DNA of 64,000 bases, from positions 372,001-436,000 of the forward strand of contig NZ_JANQIM010000033.1 of NCBI RefSeq assembly GCF_028282165.1, in the 5' to 3' direction. The DNA is from Winogradskyella sp. (lineage in GTDB: Bacteria > Bacteroidota > Bacteroidia > Flavobacteriales > Flavobacteriaceae). Position numbers and translations under genes: made by a program. Under the pieces are notes generated by a model. It searched no databases. It saw nothing but the letters and a program-made list of their open reading frames with translations, and was not told the DNA's origin. Within the stretch, counting starts at the first letter, position 1. Every line of letters starts with the position of its first letter. Of this stretch, positions 32,749 through 41,259 are shown piece after piece.

Positions 32749-34056
32749 TTGGGAAATTTCGAATTTAAAATGCCCAAGTTAGGTGAAAGTATTACCGAAG
32801 CTGCGATAATAACATGGTTTAAAAATGTCGGTGATACTATAGAAGAAGATGAGATGTTATTGGAAGTAGCTACTGATAAAGTCGATTCTGAAGTGCCTTC
32901 GAATGTCACAGGTGTCGTTGAAGAGATTTTATACCAACCTAACGATGTCATTAAAATTGGAGAAACTATTGCCATCATTAAAGCCGATGGAAAAGCAGTT
33001 TCAAAACCTAAATCTAGGGATTCTAATAAACAACCCAAAAATGTTGTAGTTGAAAAAAAGAAGGTTGCTAAAAGATCAAAACCCGCTCAGCAATCAATTG
33101 TAAATTCGGAAAGCTTTACCCTTTCAAACTCTAATACATTTTTCTCACCTTTAATCATTTCTATAGCAAAAAAACATCATATTAGCTTTGAGGAATTAGC
33201 TAGAATTCCGGCTACAGGAAAAGAAGGTCGCTTGAGAAAAAGTGATGTATTCAACTATATAGAGGAAGGAAGGCCGTACAAGTTTGCACAACCTGTTGTG
33301 CAAGATCCAACGGCATATCGTATTCCGCAATTAACCTTTGATAAAGGTAAAGGTAAAATTGTAGAGATGGACCGAATGCGTCAGATGATTGCAGACCATA
33401 TGGTGTATTCTAAGCATACCTCTCCGCATGTTACAGCTTATGTTGAGGCCGATTTAACCAATATGGTACAATGGAGAAATGCCAATAAAAAGGCATTCCA
33501 GGAAAAATATGGCGAACGTTTAACCTTTACACCATTGTTTGTAGAAGCGGTAGCAAAAGCAGTAAAGGATTTTCCGAATATCAATGCTTCTGTCGATGGT
33601 AAAAATGTCATTATAAAAGAAAATATCAATATAGGTATGGCCACTGCGCTACCCAGTGGTAACTTAATTGTGCCTGTGGTTAAAAATGCAGATCAAAAGG
33701 ATTTAGTAAGCTTAGCGGTAGATGTCAATGCCTTAAGCACAAAAGCACGAGAAAATAGTTTACAAGCCGATGATATTAAGGGAAGCACGTTTACCATTTC
33801 TAATGTTGGTACTTTTGGGAGTGTTATGGGCACCCCAATTATTAACCAGCCCGAAGTTGCCATTCTCGCTTTAGGAATTATTAAAAAACGACCAGAAGTG
33901 ATTGAAACTGAGAATGGAGATGAAATTGCCATAAGAAGTATGATGTATTTGTCCTTATCCTTTGACCATCGTGTGGTTGATGGTTTTTTGGGAGGCAGTT
34001 TTGTGCGACGCGTTGCAGACTATTTTGAACAATTTGATACTGATAGAGACATTTAG
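32749..34056 (+). CDS. 2-oxo acid dehydrogenase E2 (dihydrolipoyl acyltransferase)
   Basis: The E2 core of a branched-chain 2-oxo acid dehydrogenase complex: it carries the acyl group on a lipoyl arm and passes it to CoA. The domains are one lipoyl domain (about 1-80) with lipoyl Lys44 in EVATDKVDSEVPS, a peripheral subunit-binding domain (about 125-170, FSPLIISIAKKHHISFEELA), and a catalytic domain with His407 and Asp411 in SFDHRVVDG. The start is TTG; it gives the family N-terminus GNFEFKMPKLGES. Substrate class is inferred from the neighbouring aminotransferase and E1 genes. Confidence 0.92.
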   Translation: MGNFEFKMPKLGESITEAAIITWFKNVGDTIEEDEMLLEVATDKVDSEVPSNVTGVVEEILYQPNDVIKIGETIAIIKADGKAVSKPKSRDSNKQPKNVVVEKKKVAKRSKPAQQSIVNSESFTLSNSNTFFSPLIISIAKKHHISFEELARIPATGKEGRLRKSDVFNYIEEGRPYKFAQPVVQDPTAYRIPQLTFDKGKGKIVEMDRMRQMIADHMVYSKHTSPHVTAYVEADLTNMVQWRNANKKAFQEKYGERLTFTPLFVEAVAKAVKDFPNINASVDGKNVIIKENINIGMATALPSGNLIVPVVKNADQKDLVSLAVDVNALSTKARENSLQADDIKGSTFTISNVGTFGSVMGTPIINQPEVAILALGIIKKRPEVIETENGDEIAIRSMMYLSLSFDHRVVDGFLGGSFVRRVADYFEQFDTDRDI

Positions 34057-34071
34057 ATAAGAGATAAAAGA

Positions 34072-34129
34072 CCGCTTCGATTTTAGATATAATCAATACG
34101 AAGTATAGAAATAAACGTTGAAATGCAGG
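34072..34129. repeat. Type 2 repeat, partial copy C, after the E2 gene
   Basis: Left part only: CCGCTTCGATTTTAGATATAATC, a hairpin TCAATAC-GAA-GTATAGA and CGTTGAAATGCAGGAT. Relative to copies A and B the hairpin has a G-to-A and C-to-T pair of changes on opposite arms, keeping the base pair, plus one unpaired change. Confidence 0.55.
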
Positions 34130-34147
34130 ATAGAAAAATTTAACGCT

Positions 34148-34286
34148 AATATCACTTCGAGTGATTTCTGTCAGATTGAGACTGTCATACTGAGCGCAGT
34201 CGAAATCAAAAGAAATCGTATCGAGAAGTCATTGTAAAAAAGGTTTTCGATACAAAATTGCAAAGGCAATTTCACTCGAACTGACG
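34148..34286. repeat. Composite type 1 repeat, E2-ilvE junction
   Basis: Contains TTCGAGTGATTTCTGTCAG, then CTGTCATACTGAGCGCAGTC and GAAATC, and ends with TTTCACTCGAACTGAC, which is the inverse of the opening words. It fills most of the spacer and is likely one or two nested palindromic elements. Confidence 0.6.
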
Positions 34287-34300
34287 AAAAGTATAAAATT

Positions 34301-35368
34301 ATGAGCTACACTATTCCAATTACAAAAGTCGAAACATCTAAAGTAGATACTTTAGACTTTAACAACATTCCCTTAGGAACAACATTTACAGATCACATGT
34401 TTATATGTGATTATGAAAACGGTGAATGGGTAAATCCGAGAATTGTTCCAATGGGATTAATACCAACACATCCAGCAGCAATGGCACTACATTATGGGCA
34501 AGCCATATTCGAAGGTATGAAAGCTTATAAGGATACAGACGGAGAACCTATGCTATTTAGGCCAGAACAAAATGCAAAGCGATTAAACAAAAGTGCGGAT
34601 CGTATGGGCATGCCTAATTTCCCCGAAGATCTATTTGTTGAAGGCTTAAAGGAACTGGTAAGCTTAGAACATAATTGGATCCCACCAAAAGAAGGGAGCG
34701 CATTATATCTAAGACCTTTTATGTATGCCGACGAACCATTTATAGGTATGCGTGCAGCAACACATTACAAGTTTATTATTATGGCATCACCGGCAGGGCC
34801 GTTTTTTAGCAAGCGCATTAAGCTATGGGCAGAAAAGCAATTTATCAGAGCCGCTCATGGCGGTACTGGCGAGGCTAAAGCAGCAGGTAATTATGCAGCG
34901 GCTATTCGACCTACCGAATTGGCTAAAGCTAAAGGCTATGATCAAGTACTTTGGCTAGATGCCGCTGAGCATAAGTATATTCAAGAGGTAGGGACGATGA
35001 ATATTTTCTTTAAGATAAATGGTGAATTTATTACACCAAAGTTAGATGGATCTGTTTTGGATGGGATTACCCGAAAGAGTGTCATAGATGTATTACGAGA
35101 CAAAGGATTTAAAGTTACAGAACGCTTAATCACTTTGGAAGAGGTAAAAGAAGCTTCACACAATGGAACATTAGAAGAGGCTTTTGGGGCAGGAACCGCA
35201 GTTGGGATTGCCTATATACAAGAGATTGGTTTAGAAGGAGAAACGATTCAAGTATCTGATCAAAGTCCGATCGGGTTAGAAGTGAACGATACACTTAATG
35301 CCATTAAAACCGGACAGATTGAAGACAAATTTGGTTGGATGCTCAAAACAAGAAAGGAATTAGCATAG
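34301..35368 (+). CDS. ilvE: Branched-chain amino acid aminotransferase
   Basis: This enzyme interconverts leucine, isoleucine and valine with their 2-oxo acids, feeding the dehydrogenase encoded around it. It is a fold-type IV PLP enzyme of the eukaryote-like BCAT group, 355 residues long. The PLP lysine is Lys193 in GEAKAAGNYAAA, and EVGTMNIFF and GTAVGIAYI complete the cofactor site. N-terminal ALHYGQAIFEGMKAY is typical. It lies between E2 and E1, supporting a catabolic role here. Confidence 0.93.
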   Translation: MSYTIPITKVETSKVDTLDFNNIPLGTTFTDHMFICDYENGEWVNPRIVPMGLIPTHPAAMALHYGQAIFEGMKAYKDTDGEPMLFRPEQNAKRLNKSADRMGMPNFPEDLFVEGLKELVSLEHNWIPPKEGSALYLRPFMYADEPFIGMRAATHYKFIIMASPAGPFFSKRIKLWAEKQFIRAAHGGTGEAKAAGNYAAAIRPTELAKAKGYDQVLWLDAAEHKYIQEVGTMNIFFKINGEFITPKLDGSVLDGITRKSVIDVLRDKGFKVTERLITLEEVKEASHNGTLEEAFGAGTAVGIAYIQEIGLEGETIQVSDQSPIGLEVNDTLNAIKTGQIEDKFGWMLKTRKELA

Positions 35369-35406
35369 AGTGATTTGAGCTTGTCAGAAGAAGCTTCGGC
35401 GAAGTT

Positions 35407-35506
35407 GGGCGTTACCCAGACAGTAATCGTCTTGGTCGGGCTTTCGGTAGTCGCTTTCAGACGATAAACGTCCGGAGAGCTTCGACAATGCCTCAATCCC
35501 TAACGC
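35407..35506. repeat. Type 3 repeat bounded by GGGCGTTA and TAACGC
   Basis: A 100-base unit starting GGGCGTTACC and ending CAATCCCTAACGC, with GGTCGGGCTTTCGGTAGTCG inside. Repeats with these ends and the TCGGGCTTTCG core are familiar from flavobacterial intergenic DNA (recalled, not searched). It is the only copy in the window. Confidence 0.6.
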
Positions 35507-35520
35507 GGAAGCCAATGTTT

Positions 35521-35609
35521 TGTCATTCCGTCCCGATAACTATCGGGATTGATGCGGATACACTTTGAAGAAATAAATAAAATAGATTCCTGCCTACGCA
35601 GGAATGACA
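35521..35609. repeat. Type 1 palindromic element upstream of the fused E1 gene
   Basis: An 89-base element with perfect 9-base terminal inverted repeats TGTCATTCC and GGAATGACA. Nested palindromes are CCCGATAACTATCGGG on the left and CCTGCCTACGCAGG on the right. Its right 35 bases are shared exactly with the element at dnaG. It contributes an in-frame ATG four bases before its end. Confidence 0.8.
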
Positions 35610-35612
35610 ACT

Positions 35613-37682
35613 ATGAATAAAGACATACTAAAGAAAGGATTTTCGAAGCTCTGTATGGCAAAGGCCATGACAGAATTGTACGAAGACAATTTTAAACAAG
35701 TTTCAAAATATGTGCATGCGACTTCTAGAGGTCACGAAGCTATTCAGGTGGCATTAGGAATACAATTATTACCTCAAGATTATGCCTTTCCATACTACAG
35801 AGATGACGCCATGTTATTAGCATTTGGTATGGAACCTTATGATCTAATGTTGCAGCTTTTGGCAAAAAGGGACGATCCCTTCTCAGGTGGACGAACTTAC
35901 TACTCACATCCAAGTTTAAAAGATGATGATAAACCTAAAATACCACATCAATCCTCGGCAACAGGGATGCAGGCGATTCCCGCTACGGGTGTGGCTATGG
36001 GAATGCAGTATCTCGAAAAACAAAACCTAGAAAACACTGTCACATCGAGCGTAGTCGAGATGTCTCAAAAACCCATAACAGTATGTTCTTTAGGAGATGC
36101 CTCTGTAACTGAAGGTGAAATAGCTGAAGCTTTTCAAATGGCAGCATTAAAGCAAATGCCGATCTTGTATTTGGTACAAGATAATGGTTGGGATATTTCT
36201 GCCAATGAAGCCGAGACACGAGCCCAAAATGCAGCAGAGTATGCAGCAGGATTTCATGGCCTAGAAGCCATTAGTATTGATGGTGCCAATTTTATGGAAA
36301 GTTATAAAGCTATAGAAAAGGTCATTGCGACCATTCGTAAGGAACGTAGGCCGTTTTTGGTACATGCTAAAGTACCGCTGTTAAATCATCATACCTCAGG
36401 TGTGCGTATGGAATGGTACCGTGATGATCTCGATGAAGCACGCTCACGTGATCCTTATCCGGTTTTGAGACAACAGTTATTAGATAATGGATTTACCGAA
36501 GATGAAGTCAATGCTATTGAAAATGAAGCAAAGCAAAAAGTAGCTTCAGATTTTGAAAGCGCATTGGAAGCAGAAGATCCAAAACCAGAGGATCTATTTA
36601 CGCATGATTTTGTAACAACTCCAATAACAGAAGAAGCAGGTACTCGTGAACCAGAAGGTGCCGAAAAAGTCGTTATGGTAGACTGTGCCCTATTTGCTGT
36701 TGAAGAATTAATGCGAAAGCACAAAGCGTGTTTGTTGTACGGGCAAGATGTTGGAGGACGATTAGGCGGTGTATTTAGAGAAGCGGCGACCTTAGCACAA
36801 AAATTTGGTGATGATCGTGTATTTAACACCCCTATACAAGAGGCGTTTATCGTTGGAAGTACGGTAGGGATGAGTGCCGTTGGCTTAAAACCTATTGTTG
36901 AGGTACAGTTTGCAGATTATATATGGCCAGGGCTTAATCAATTATTCACCGAAGTGAGCCGTAGTTGCTACTTAACCAATGGCAAATGGCCAGTGAGCAT
37001 GATACTTCGTGTTCCCATTGGTGCCTATGGCAGTGGCGGCCCATACCATTCATCTTCTGTAGAAAGTGTAGTGACTAATATTAGAGGTATTAAAATTGCG
37101 TATCCAAGTAATGGAGCAGATTTAAAAGGTTTAATAAAAGCAGCGTACTACGATCCAAATCCTGTAGTAATCCTAGAACATAAGGGGCTGTATTGGAGCA
37201 AAGTAAAAGGTACTGGTGGTGCAACCTCTGTAGAGCCTGCAGAAGATTATGTTTTGCCTTTAGGAAAAGCCTGGTTGTTGCAGGAAATTTGGAAACAGGA
37301 TGATGTTGAAACCTGTACAATTGTCACTTATGGAATGGGAGTGCATTGGGCTTATAATGCAACGGGCGAATTGGGTATGCGCGATCAAATTGAAATTATT
37401 GATTTAAGAACGCTTTATCCTTTAGATAATGACACTGTCATGAAATCTGTAAAGAAAACAGGTAAGTGTTTGGTTGTTACGGAAGAACCTTCTAACAATA
37501 GCTTTGCAAGGGCCCTAGCAGGAAAAATACAAGAAGAATGCTTTAAATATCTCGATGCACCGGTAATGACCATTGGAAGTGAAAACATGCCAGCTATTCC
37601 ACTAAATTCTACTTTAGAAGAGACCATGATTCCCTCAACCGAAAAGGTAAAAGCTAAAATTGAGGATTTGCTGAATTACTAG
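35613..37682 (+). CDS. Fused E1 alpha-beta subunit of branched-chain 2-oxo acid dehydrogenase
   Basis: A 689-residue fusion of the thiamine-diphosphate dehydrogenase alpha part (about 1-345) and beta part (about 350-689), which decarboxylates branched-chain 2-oxo acids. The TPP motif starts at Gly161-Asp162 (SLGDASVTEGE) and ends at Asn191; beta-part signatures include YGQDVGGRLGGVFREA and PIVEVQFADYIWPG. Residues about 142-152 (TVTSSVVEMSQ), just before the TPP motif, are encoded by an inserted palindromic repeat. The frame opens at 35604 inside another repeat, but MNKDILKKGF at 35613 fits better. No E3 gene is nearby. Confidence 0.92.
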   Translation: MNKDILKKGFSKLCMAKAMTELYEDNFKQVSKYVHATSRGHEAIQVALGIQLLPQDYAFPYYRDDAMLLAFGMEPYDLMLQLLAKRDDPFSGGRTYYSHPSLKDDDKPKIPHQSSATGMQAIPATGVAMGMQYLEKQNLENTVTSSVVEMSQKPITVCSLGDASVTEGEIAEAFQMAALKQMPILYLVQDNGWDISANEAETRAQNAAEYAAGFHGLEAISIDGANFMESYKAIEKVIATIRKERRPFLVHAKVPLLNHHTSGVRMEWYRDDLDEARSRDPYPVLRQQLLDNGFTEDEVNAIENEAKQKVASDFESALEAEDPKPEDLFTHDFVTTPITEEAGTREPEGAEKVVMVDCALFAVEELMRKHKACLLYGQDVGGRLGGVFREAATLAQKFGDDRVFNTPIQEAFIVGSTVGMSAVGLKPIVEVQFADYIWPGLNQLFTEVSRSCYLTNGKWPVSMILRVPIGAYGSGGPYHSSSVESVVTNIRGIKIAYPSNGADLKGLIKAAYYDPNPVVILEHKGLYWSKVKGTGGATSVEPAEDYVLPLGKAWLLQEIWKQDDVETCTIVTYGMGVHWAYNATGELGMRDQIEIIDLRTLYPLDNDTVMKSVKKTGKCLVVTEEPSNNSFARALAGKIQEECFKYLDAPVMTIGSENMPAIPLNSTLEETMIPSTEKVKAKIEDLLNY
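36037..36066. repeat. Type 1 repeat inside the fused E1 coding sequence
   Basis: CTGTCACATCGAGCGTAGTC followed by GAGATGTCTC. The same core occurs in spacers at 16632-16657 and 17475-17497. ACATC/GATGT arms can form a hairpin. It is in frame with the E1 gene and is translated as TVTSSVVEMSQ. Confidence 0.75.
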
Positions 37683-37715
37683 TCTTTTGTATCTTACAGG
37701 ATATAAGATTAGTTT

Positions 37716-38819
37716 ATGTATACAAGACGCATTTTTCCTGTAAAAGGTATCATTAAGTGGACACGAAGACACCTGTTTCTTTTTTTTATTTTGGCTACTA
37801 TTCCTGTAATTTTATTTGAGATAGTTGGTTTAAAATGGTTACACGTACCATGGCTACCTTTAGGGGTTTTAGGTACAGCAGTAGCATTCTTAGTGAGTTT
37901 TAAGAATAACGCCTCCTATGACCGACTCTGGGAAGCGCGCAAAATTTGGGGTGGTGTAGTTAATACATCACGCTCTTGGACCATTCAAGTTAAAGATTAT
38001 ATTACCAATCAGTATGCTAAACATCCAATATCAGAGTCCGAACTTCATAAGATTCACAAAGAACTTGTTCATAGACATGTGGCGTGGCTAACGGCTTTAC
38101 GTTATCAATTGAGAAAGGACAAGCCATGGGAGATGCATCTTAAGAGCACAAAGTCTAATAAGGAGTTTCGTGAGTCGCACTATTTGGTTTGTGAAGATAC
38201 GATACCAATAGAAGACGTGATTAAAGATTATATTTCCGATGCCGAATACGAAGAGTTATTTGCCAAAGGCAATCAGGCGTCTCAGATTTTAGGGATTCAA
38301 TCAAGGAGGTTGAAAGAGCTTAGAGCAGGCGGCTTCATTGATGATTTTAGACATATGGAAATGAAAAATATTTTGGTAGAATTTTATACACTTCAGGGGA
38401 AGAGTGAACGTATCAAGAACTTTCCATACCCAAGGCAATATGCTACAATGAATTATATCTTTGTTTGGTTATTTATATTAATGCTGCCCTATGGTATTAT
38501 GGAGGAATTTGAATCCATAGGAAAGGATGTGATCAGGGATTTGGCGATGCATCAATCACGAACGAACTGGGGACATTTAATTCAAGAATTTATAGCCAAG
38601 CATTTTGTATGGTTTTCTATTCCTTTTAGTGCTTTGTTGTCGTGGGTATTTCATACCATGGAAGCCATTGGTGAGAATACAGAAAATCCTTTTGAGGGTG
38701 GGCCTAACGATGTGCCTATAACAGATTTAAGTAGAAGCATTGAAATCGATATCCGACAGCTAATAGATGATACCGATATTCCTCAACCCTATGAGTGGAA
38801 AAATGATATTGTGATGTAA
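37716..38819 (+). CDS. Bestrophin family anion channel
   Basis: A 367-residue bestrophin-type membrane protein, the bacterial relative of calcium-activated chloride channels; bacterial members may conduct anions or cations. The family N-terminus is visible: membrane helix LFFILATIPVILFEIVGLKW and the conserved FLVSFKNNASYDRLWEARKIWGG. Further helices lie near residues 245-262 and 298-318. The C-terminal ENPFEGGPNDVPI motif is the bestrophin acidic-Pro segment. It is 33 bases after E1 but has no evident link to that pathway. Confidence 0.88.
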   Translation: MYTRRIFPVKGIIKWTRRHLFLFFILATIPVILFEIVGLKWLHVPWLPLGVLGTAVAFLVSFKNNASYDRLWEARKIWGGVVNTSRSWTIQVKDYITNQYAKHPISESELHKIHKELVHRHVAWLTALRYQLRKDKPWEMHLKSTKSNKEFRESHYLVCEDTIPIEDVIKDYISDAEYEELFAKGNQASQILGIQSRRLKELRAGGFIDDFRHMEMKNILVEFYTLQGKSERIKNFPYPRQYATMNYIFVWLFILMLPYGIMEEFESIGKDVIRDLAMHQSRTNWGHLIQEFIAKHFVWFSIPFSALLSWVFHTMEAIGENTENPFEGGPNDVPITDLSRSIEIDIRQLIDDTDIPQPYEWKNDIVM

Positions 38820-38840
38820 AATGAAGAATGTTGAATCAAA

Positions 38841-38870
38841 AGATTTCTCTATTTCGCTCGAAATGATAGA
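38841..38870. repeat. Type 1 repeat fragment after the bestrophin gene
   Basis: AGATTTCTCTATTTCGCTCG followed by AAATGATAGA resembles the right half of a GTCATTTCG-type element. It marks the right edge of the repeat-rich zone of this window. Confidence 0.4.
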
Positions 38871-38900
38871 AATGGTTACTTCTTAGATTGCCTCCTCATT

Positions 38901-40544
38901 TTAAATAGTGTATTCAGAAAGTGGTTTTGTGAACTTTTCCGGGTCAGCCGCTAAGTGATAGCGAGGATCATCAACATCATCAATAATGACTTCTTCAAAC
39001 TTCGGATTGGCCTTGCGCAATAATACTTTGCAATCTTTACTCAAGTGCTTGAGTTTTATCGATTTTCCTTGAGCTTCATATTTATTGACCAGATTAAAAA
39101 TAGCTTCTAAAGCAGAATGATCACTGATACGAGATTCTACAAAATCAATCTCAACATTTTCAGGATCGTTTTTTACATCAAACTTTGTGTTAAATGTTTG
39201 AATAGAGCCAAAAAACAGCGGTCCCCATATCTCGTAGGTTTTGGTACCATCTGGTTGCATTCGCTTTCGAGCTCTAATCATAGTCGCGTTTTTCCAGGCG
39301 AATACCAATGCAGAAATGATAACCCCCGCAATAACGGCTACAGCTAAGTCTTTCCAAACGGTAATAGCTGATACGGCAATTAGTACAATGGCATCAGAAA
39401 TAGGAATCTTTCTAATAATTCTAAAACTAGACCATGCAAATGTACCTATGACCACCATAAACATCACACCTACCAATGCAGCAATTGGAATTTGCTCAAT
39501 AAAAGGCGCACCGAATAACACAAAGCAGAGTAGGGCAATAGCAGCAACAGCACCAGATAATCGACCTCTTCCTCCGGAATCTACATTTATTATGGATTGG
39601 CCGATCATAGCACAGCCACCCATGCCACCAAATAAACCATTTAAAATATTAGCCCCACCCTGGGCGATACATTCTCTATTGCCATTACCCCTAGTGTCTG
39701 TGATTTCATCAATAAGGTTTAAGGTCATTAAGGATTCAATTAGGCCAACGGCAGCTAATACAAAAGCCGTAGAAAGTATAGTATCCCAATGGCCTTGTAA
39801 GGTACTAAACAGGCCAAAAATCTGATCTTGAAAAGTTGGTAAATTCCCTTGCAATCCTTCGCCGCCACCATCTCTAATAAATGAACCGACAGTGCTCACA
39901 TCAAGCTTTCCAAATATGGTTATTGCTGCAACGATAATAATAGCTGTTAAAGCCGGAGGGATCTTTTTTGTGAGTTTTGGTAAGCCAAACATAATTCCCA
40001 TAGTTATGGCTATCAATGCAAGCATAGTCCAAAGTGGAGTTCCAGACATGAATACTTTTTCGCCGTCAACAGTTTCTTTAAACAAACCTAGCTGTGATAA
40101 GAAAATGACAATAGCTAATCCATTTACAAATCCCATCATTACAGGGTGAGGAATCAATCGTACAAATTTTCCAAGTTTAAAGAGGCCAGCTAATATTTGA
40201 ATACCTCCAACAAACAAAAGCGTTATAAATAACCATTGTAATCCTAGGTTTTCTATTGGTGTTTCTAGACTTAAACCTACCTCATTTCCTTTACTAATAA
40301 GGTGAACCATAACCACAGCCATAGCACCAGTAGCACCAGAAATCATTCCAGGGCGACCACCAAACAAAGCGGTTACAATACCCATCATAAAAGCACCATA
40401 AAGTCCTACTAATGGGTCAACGCCTGCAACAAAAGCAAAAGCCACTGCTTCTGGGACTAAAGCCAATGCAACGGTTAACCCCGATAGGATATCGTTCTTT
40501 GGGTTCTGGGTAAAGTTTTTTCTTGTAGTGTGACCTAGTATCAT
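38901..40544 (-). CDS. SulP family anion transporter with STAS domain
   Basis: A 547-residue SLC26/SulP transporter for sulfate, bicarbonate or similar anions. The N-terminal signature DILSGLTVALALVPEAVAFAFVAGVDPLVGLYGAF precedes about twelve membrane segments; GGMGGCAMIGQSIINVDSGGRGRLSG is the conserved inner part. A short STAS domain closes the protein (IDFVESRISDHSALEAI). The longest frame begins at 40625, but the ATG at 40544 follows a -7 promoter element and matches the family. The substrate cannot be told from sequence. Confidence 0.92.
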   Translation of the reverse strand: MILGHTTRKNFTQNPKNDILSGLTVALALVPEAVAFAFVAGVDPLVGLYGAFMMGIVTALFGGRPGMISGATGAMAVVMVHLISKGNEVGLSLETPIENLGLQWLFITLLFVGGIQILAGLFKLGKFVRLIPHPVMMGFVNGLAIVIFLSQLGLFKETVDGEKVFMSGTPLWTMLALIAITMGIMFGLPKLTKKIPPALTAIIIVAAITIFGKLDVSTVGSFIRDGGGEGLQGNLPTFQDQIFGLFSTLQGHWDTILSTAFVLAAVGLIESLMTLNLIDEITDTRGNGNRECIAQGGANILNGLFGGMGGCAMIGQSIINVDSGGRGRLSGAVAAIALLCFVLFGAPFIEQIPIAALVGVMFMVVIGTFAWSSFRIIRKIPISDAIVLIAVSAITVWKDLAVAVIAGVIISALVFAWKNATMIRARKRMQPDGTKTYEIWGPLFFGSIQTFNTKFDVKNDPENVEIDFVESRISDHSALEAIFNLVNKYEAQGKSIKLKHLSKDCKVLLRKANPKFEEVIIDDVDDPRYHLAADPEKFTKPLSEYTI

Positions 40545-40566
40545 AATACGCTTACTTAAAAGTCGG

Positions 40567-40574
40567 CAAAGATA
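40567..40574 (-). promoter_or_regulatory. Bacteroidota -7 element for the SulP gene
   Basis: CAAAGATA on the plus strand is TATCTTTG on the coding strand, 23 bases before the ATG at 40544 and downstream of the longer frame's start. Confidence 0.6.
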
Positions 40575-40613
40575 GCGTATTTGGAATAATAGCCTAATTA
40601 ATGTTTTTGTGCA

Positions 40614-40642
40614 TAAAAAAAGCACTAGAATAACTAGTGCTT
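40614..40642 (-). terminator. Rho-independent terminator of the hutU-DUF4136 operon
   Basis: Nine-base stem AGCACTAG/CTAGTGCT (plus one A-T pair) with a 5-base loop; on the minus strand it is followed by a run of T. It lies 29 bases after the stop of the DUF4136 lipoprotein gene. Confidence 0.8.
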
Positions 40643-40670
40643 AATTTATATATGTTGGATGAAGATCTGC

Positions 40671-41258
40671 TTACTCAATCTCTGGTGGGAATTGTTCCAT
40701 AGTCTTAGCAACAAATTCTTTAATTCTTGCTTCTTTTCTTGCAGCATTATTGGTTACGAGATACCCCGTGCCAGAGCCTTGCCAAATCAACTCTTTTTCT
40801 TTAGCGTCAACTAGATCTATAAATAGCATGCCTTCTGTTCTGGTAGAAACTTGATTTCCACCCCAGCCAGCTCCCCAGCCCCAGCCAGGTCCCCAACCCC
40901 AACCAGGTCCCCAGCCCCAGCCGCCGAAGCCGCCCCAGCCCCAGCCGCCCCAGCCCCAAGCATTGTTATAAACATCAACACGTTGGTTAGACTTGGTGAA
41001 AATGCTCACTAGTACATCTGGATTTTCGGATTTCGTCATACCTTTGGCTAGAAGCTCTGCTTCGATTGCTCTTAGGATTCTACGTTTATCAATGTCGCTG
41101 ATTTCTGCTTTGTCGATACCTGGCTTAAAAAAAGCAAAGGTCTTGTATTGGTCAAAATTTGCGTCCTTATCATAATCAGCTGCAACACGTACAGAACTAC
41201 AAGAGGATAGAAGGATGGCAAATACTAAAATCGGTGTAAATTTGAGTAGTTTCTTCAT
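40671..41258 (-). CDS. DUF4136 lipoprotein with a Trp/Gly-rich segment
   Basis: A 195-residue lipoprotein: signal peptide with lipobox LLSSC (Cys20), then a DUF4136 domain (VAADYDKDANFDQYKTFAFFKPG at the front; EGMLFIDLVDAKEKELIWQGSGTG at the back). Residues 101-134 hold 11 tryptophans separated by Gly, Pro, Ala and one Phe, in a loop between the two halves of the domain. The gene starts two bases after the hutU stop and is therefore in the same transcript. The role of the family is unknown. Confidence 0.85.
   Translation of the reverse strand: MKKLLKFTPILVFAILLSSCSSVRVAADYDKDANFDQYKTFAFFKPGIDKAEISDIDKRRILRAIEAELLAKGMTKSENPDVLVSIFTKSNQRVDVYNNAWGWGGWGWGGFGGWGWGPGWGWGPGWGWGAGWGGNQVSTRTEGMLFIDLVDAKEKELIWQGSGTGYLVTNNAARKEARIKEFVAKTMEQFPPEIE
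40857..40958. repeat. Tandem coding repeat of the Trp-Gly segment
   Basis: On the plus strand, units of CCCCAGCCCCAGCC and CCCCAACCCCAACCAGGT alternate with a period near 18 bases. They encode GWGWGP-type repeats and make a GC-rich patch in an AT-rich genome, prone to slippage. Confidence 0.7.
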
Positions 41259-41259
41259 A

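Noticed and set aside
36455..36829. Minus-strand frame of 124 residues in the E1 gene
   Set aside because: Antisense to the linker and beta part of the fused dehydrogenase; no independent coding features.
39241..39825. Long plus-strand frame (194 residues) across the SulP gene
   Set aside because: It is antisense to a well-supported transporter gene; its composition (many Ala, Ile, Thr, Pro) is that of the complement of membrane-helix codons.
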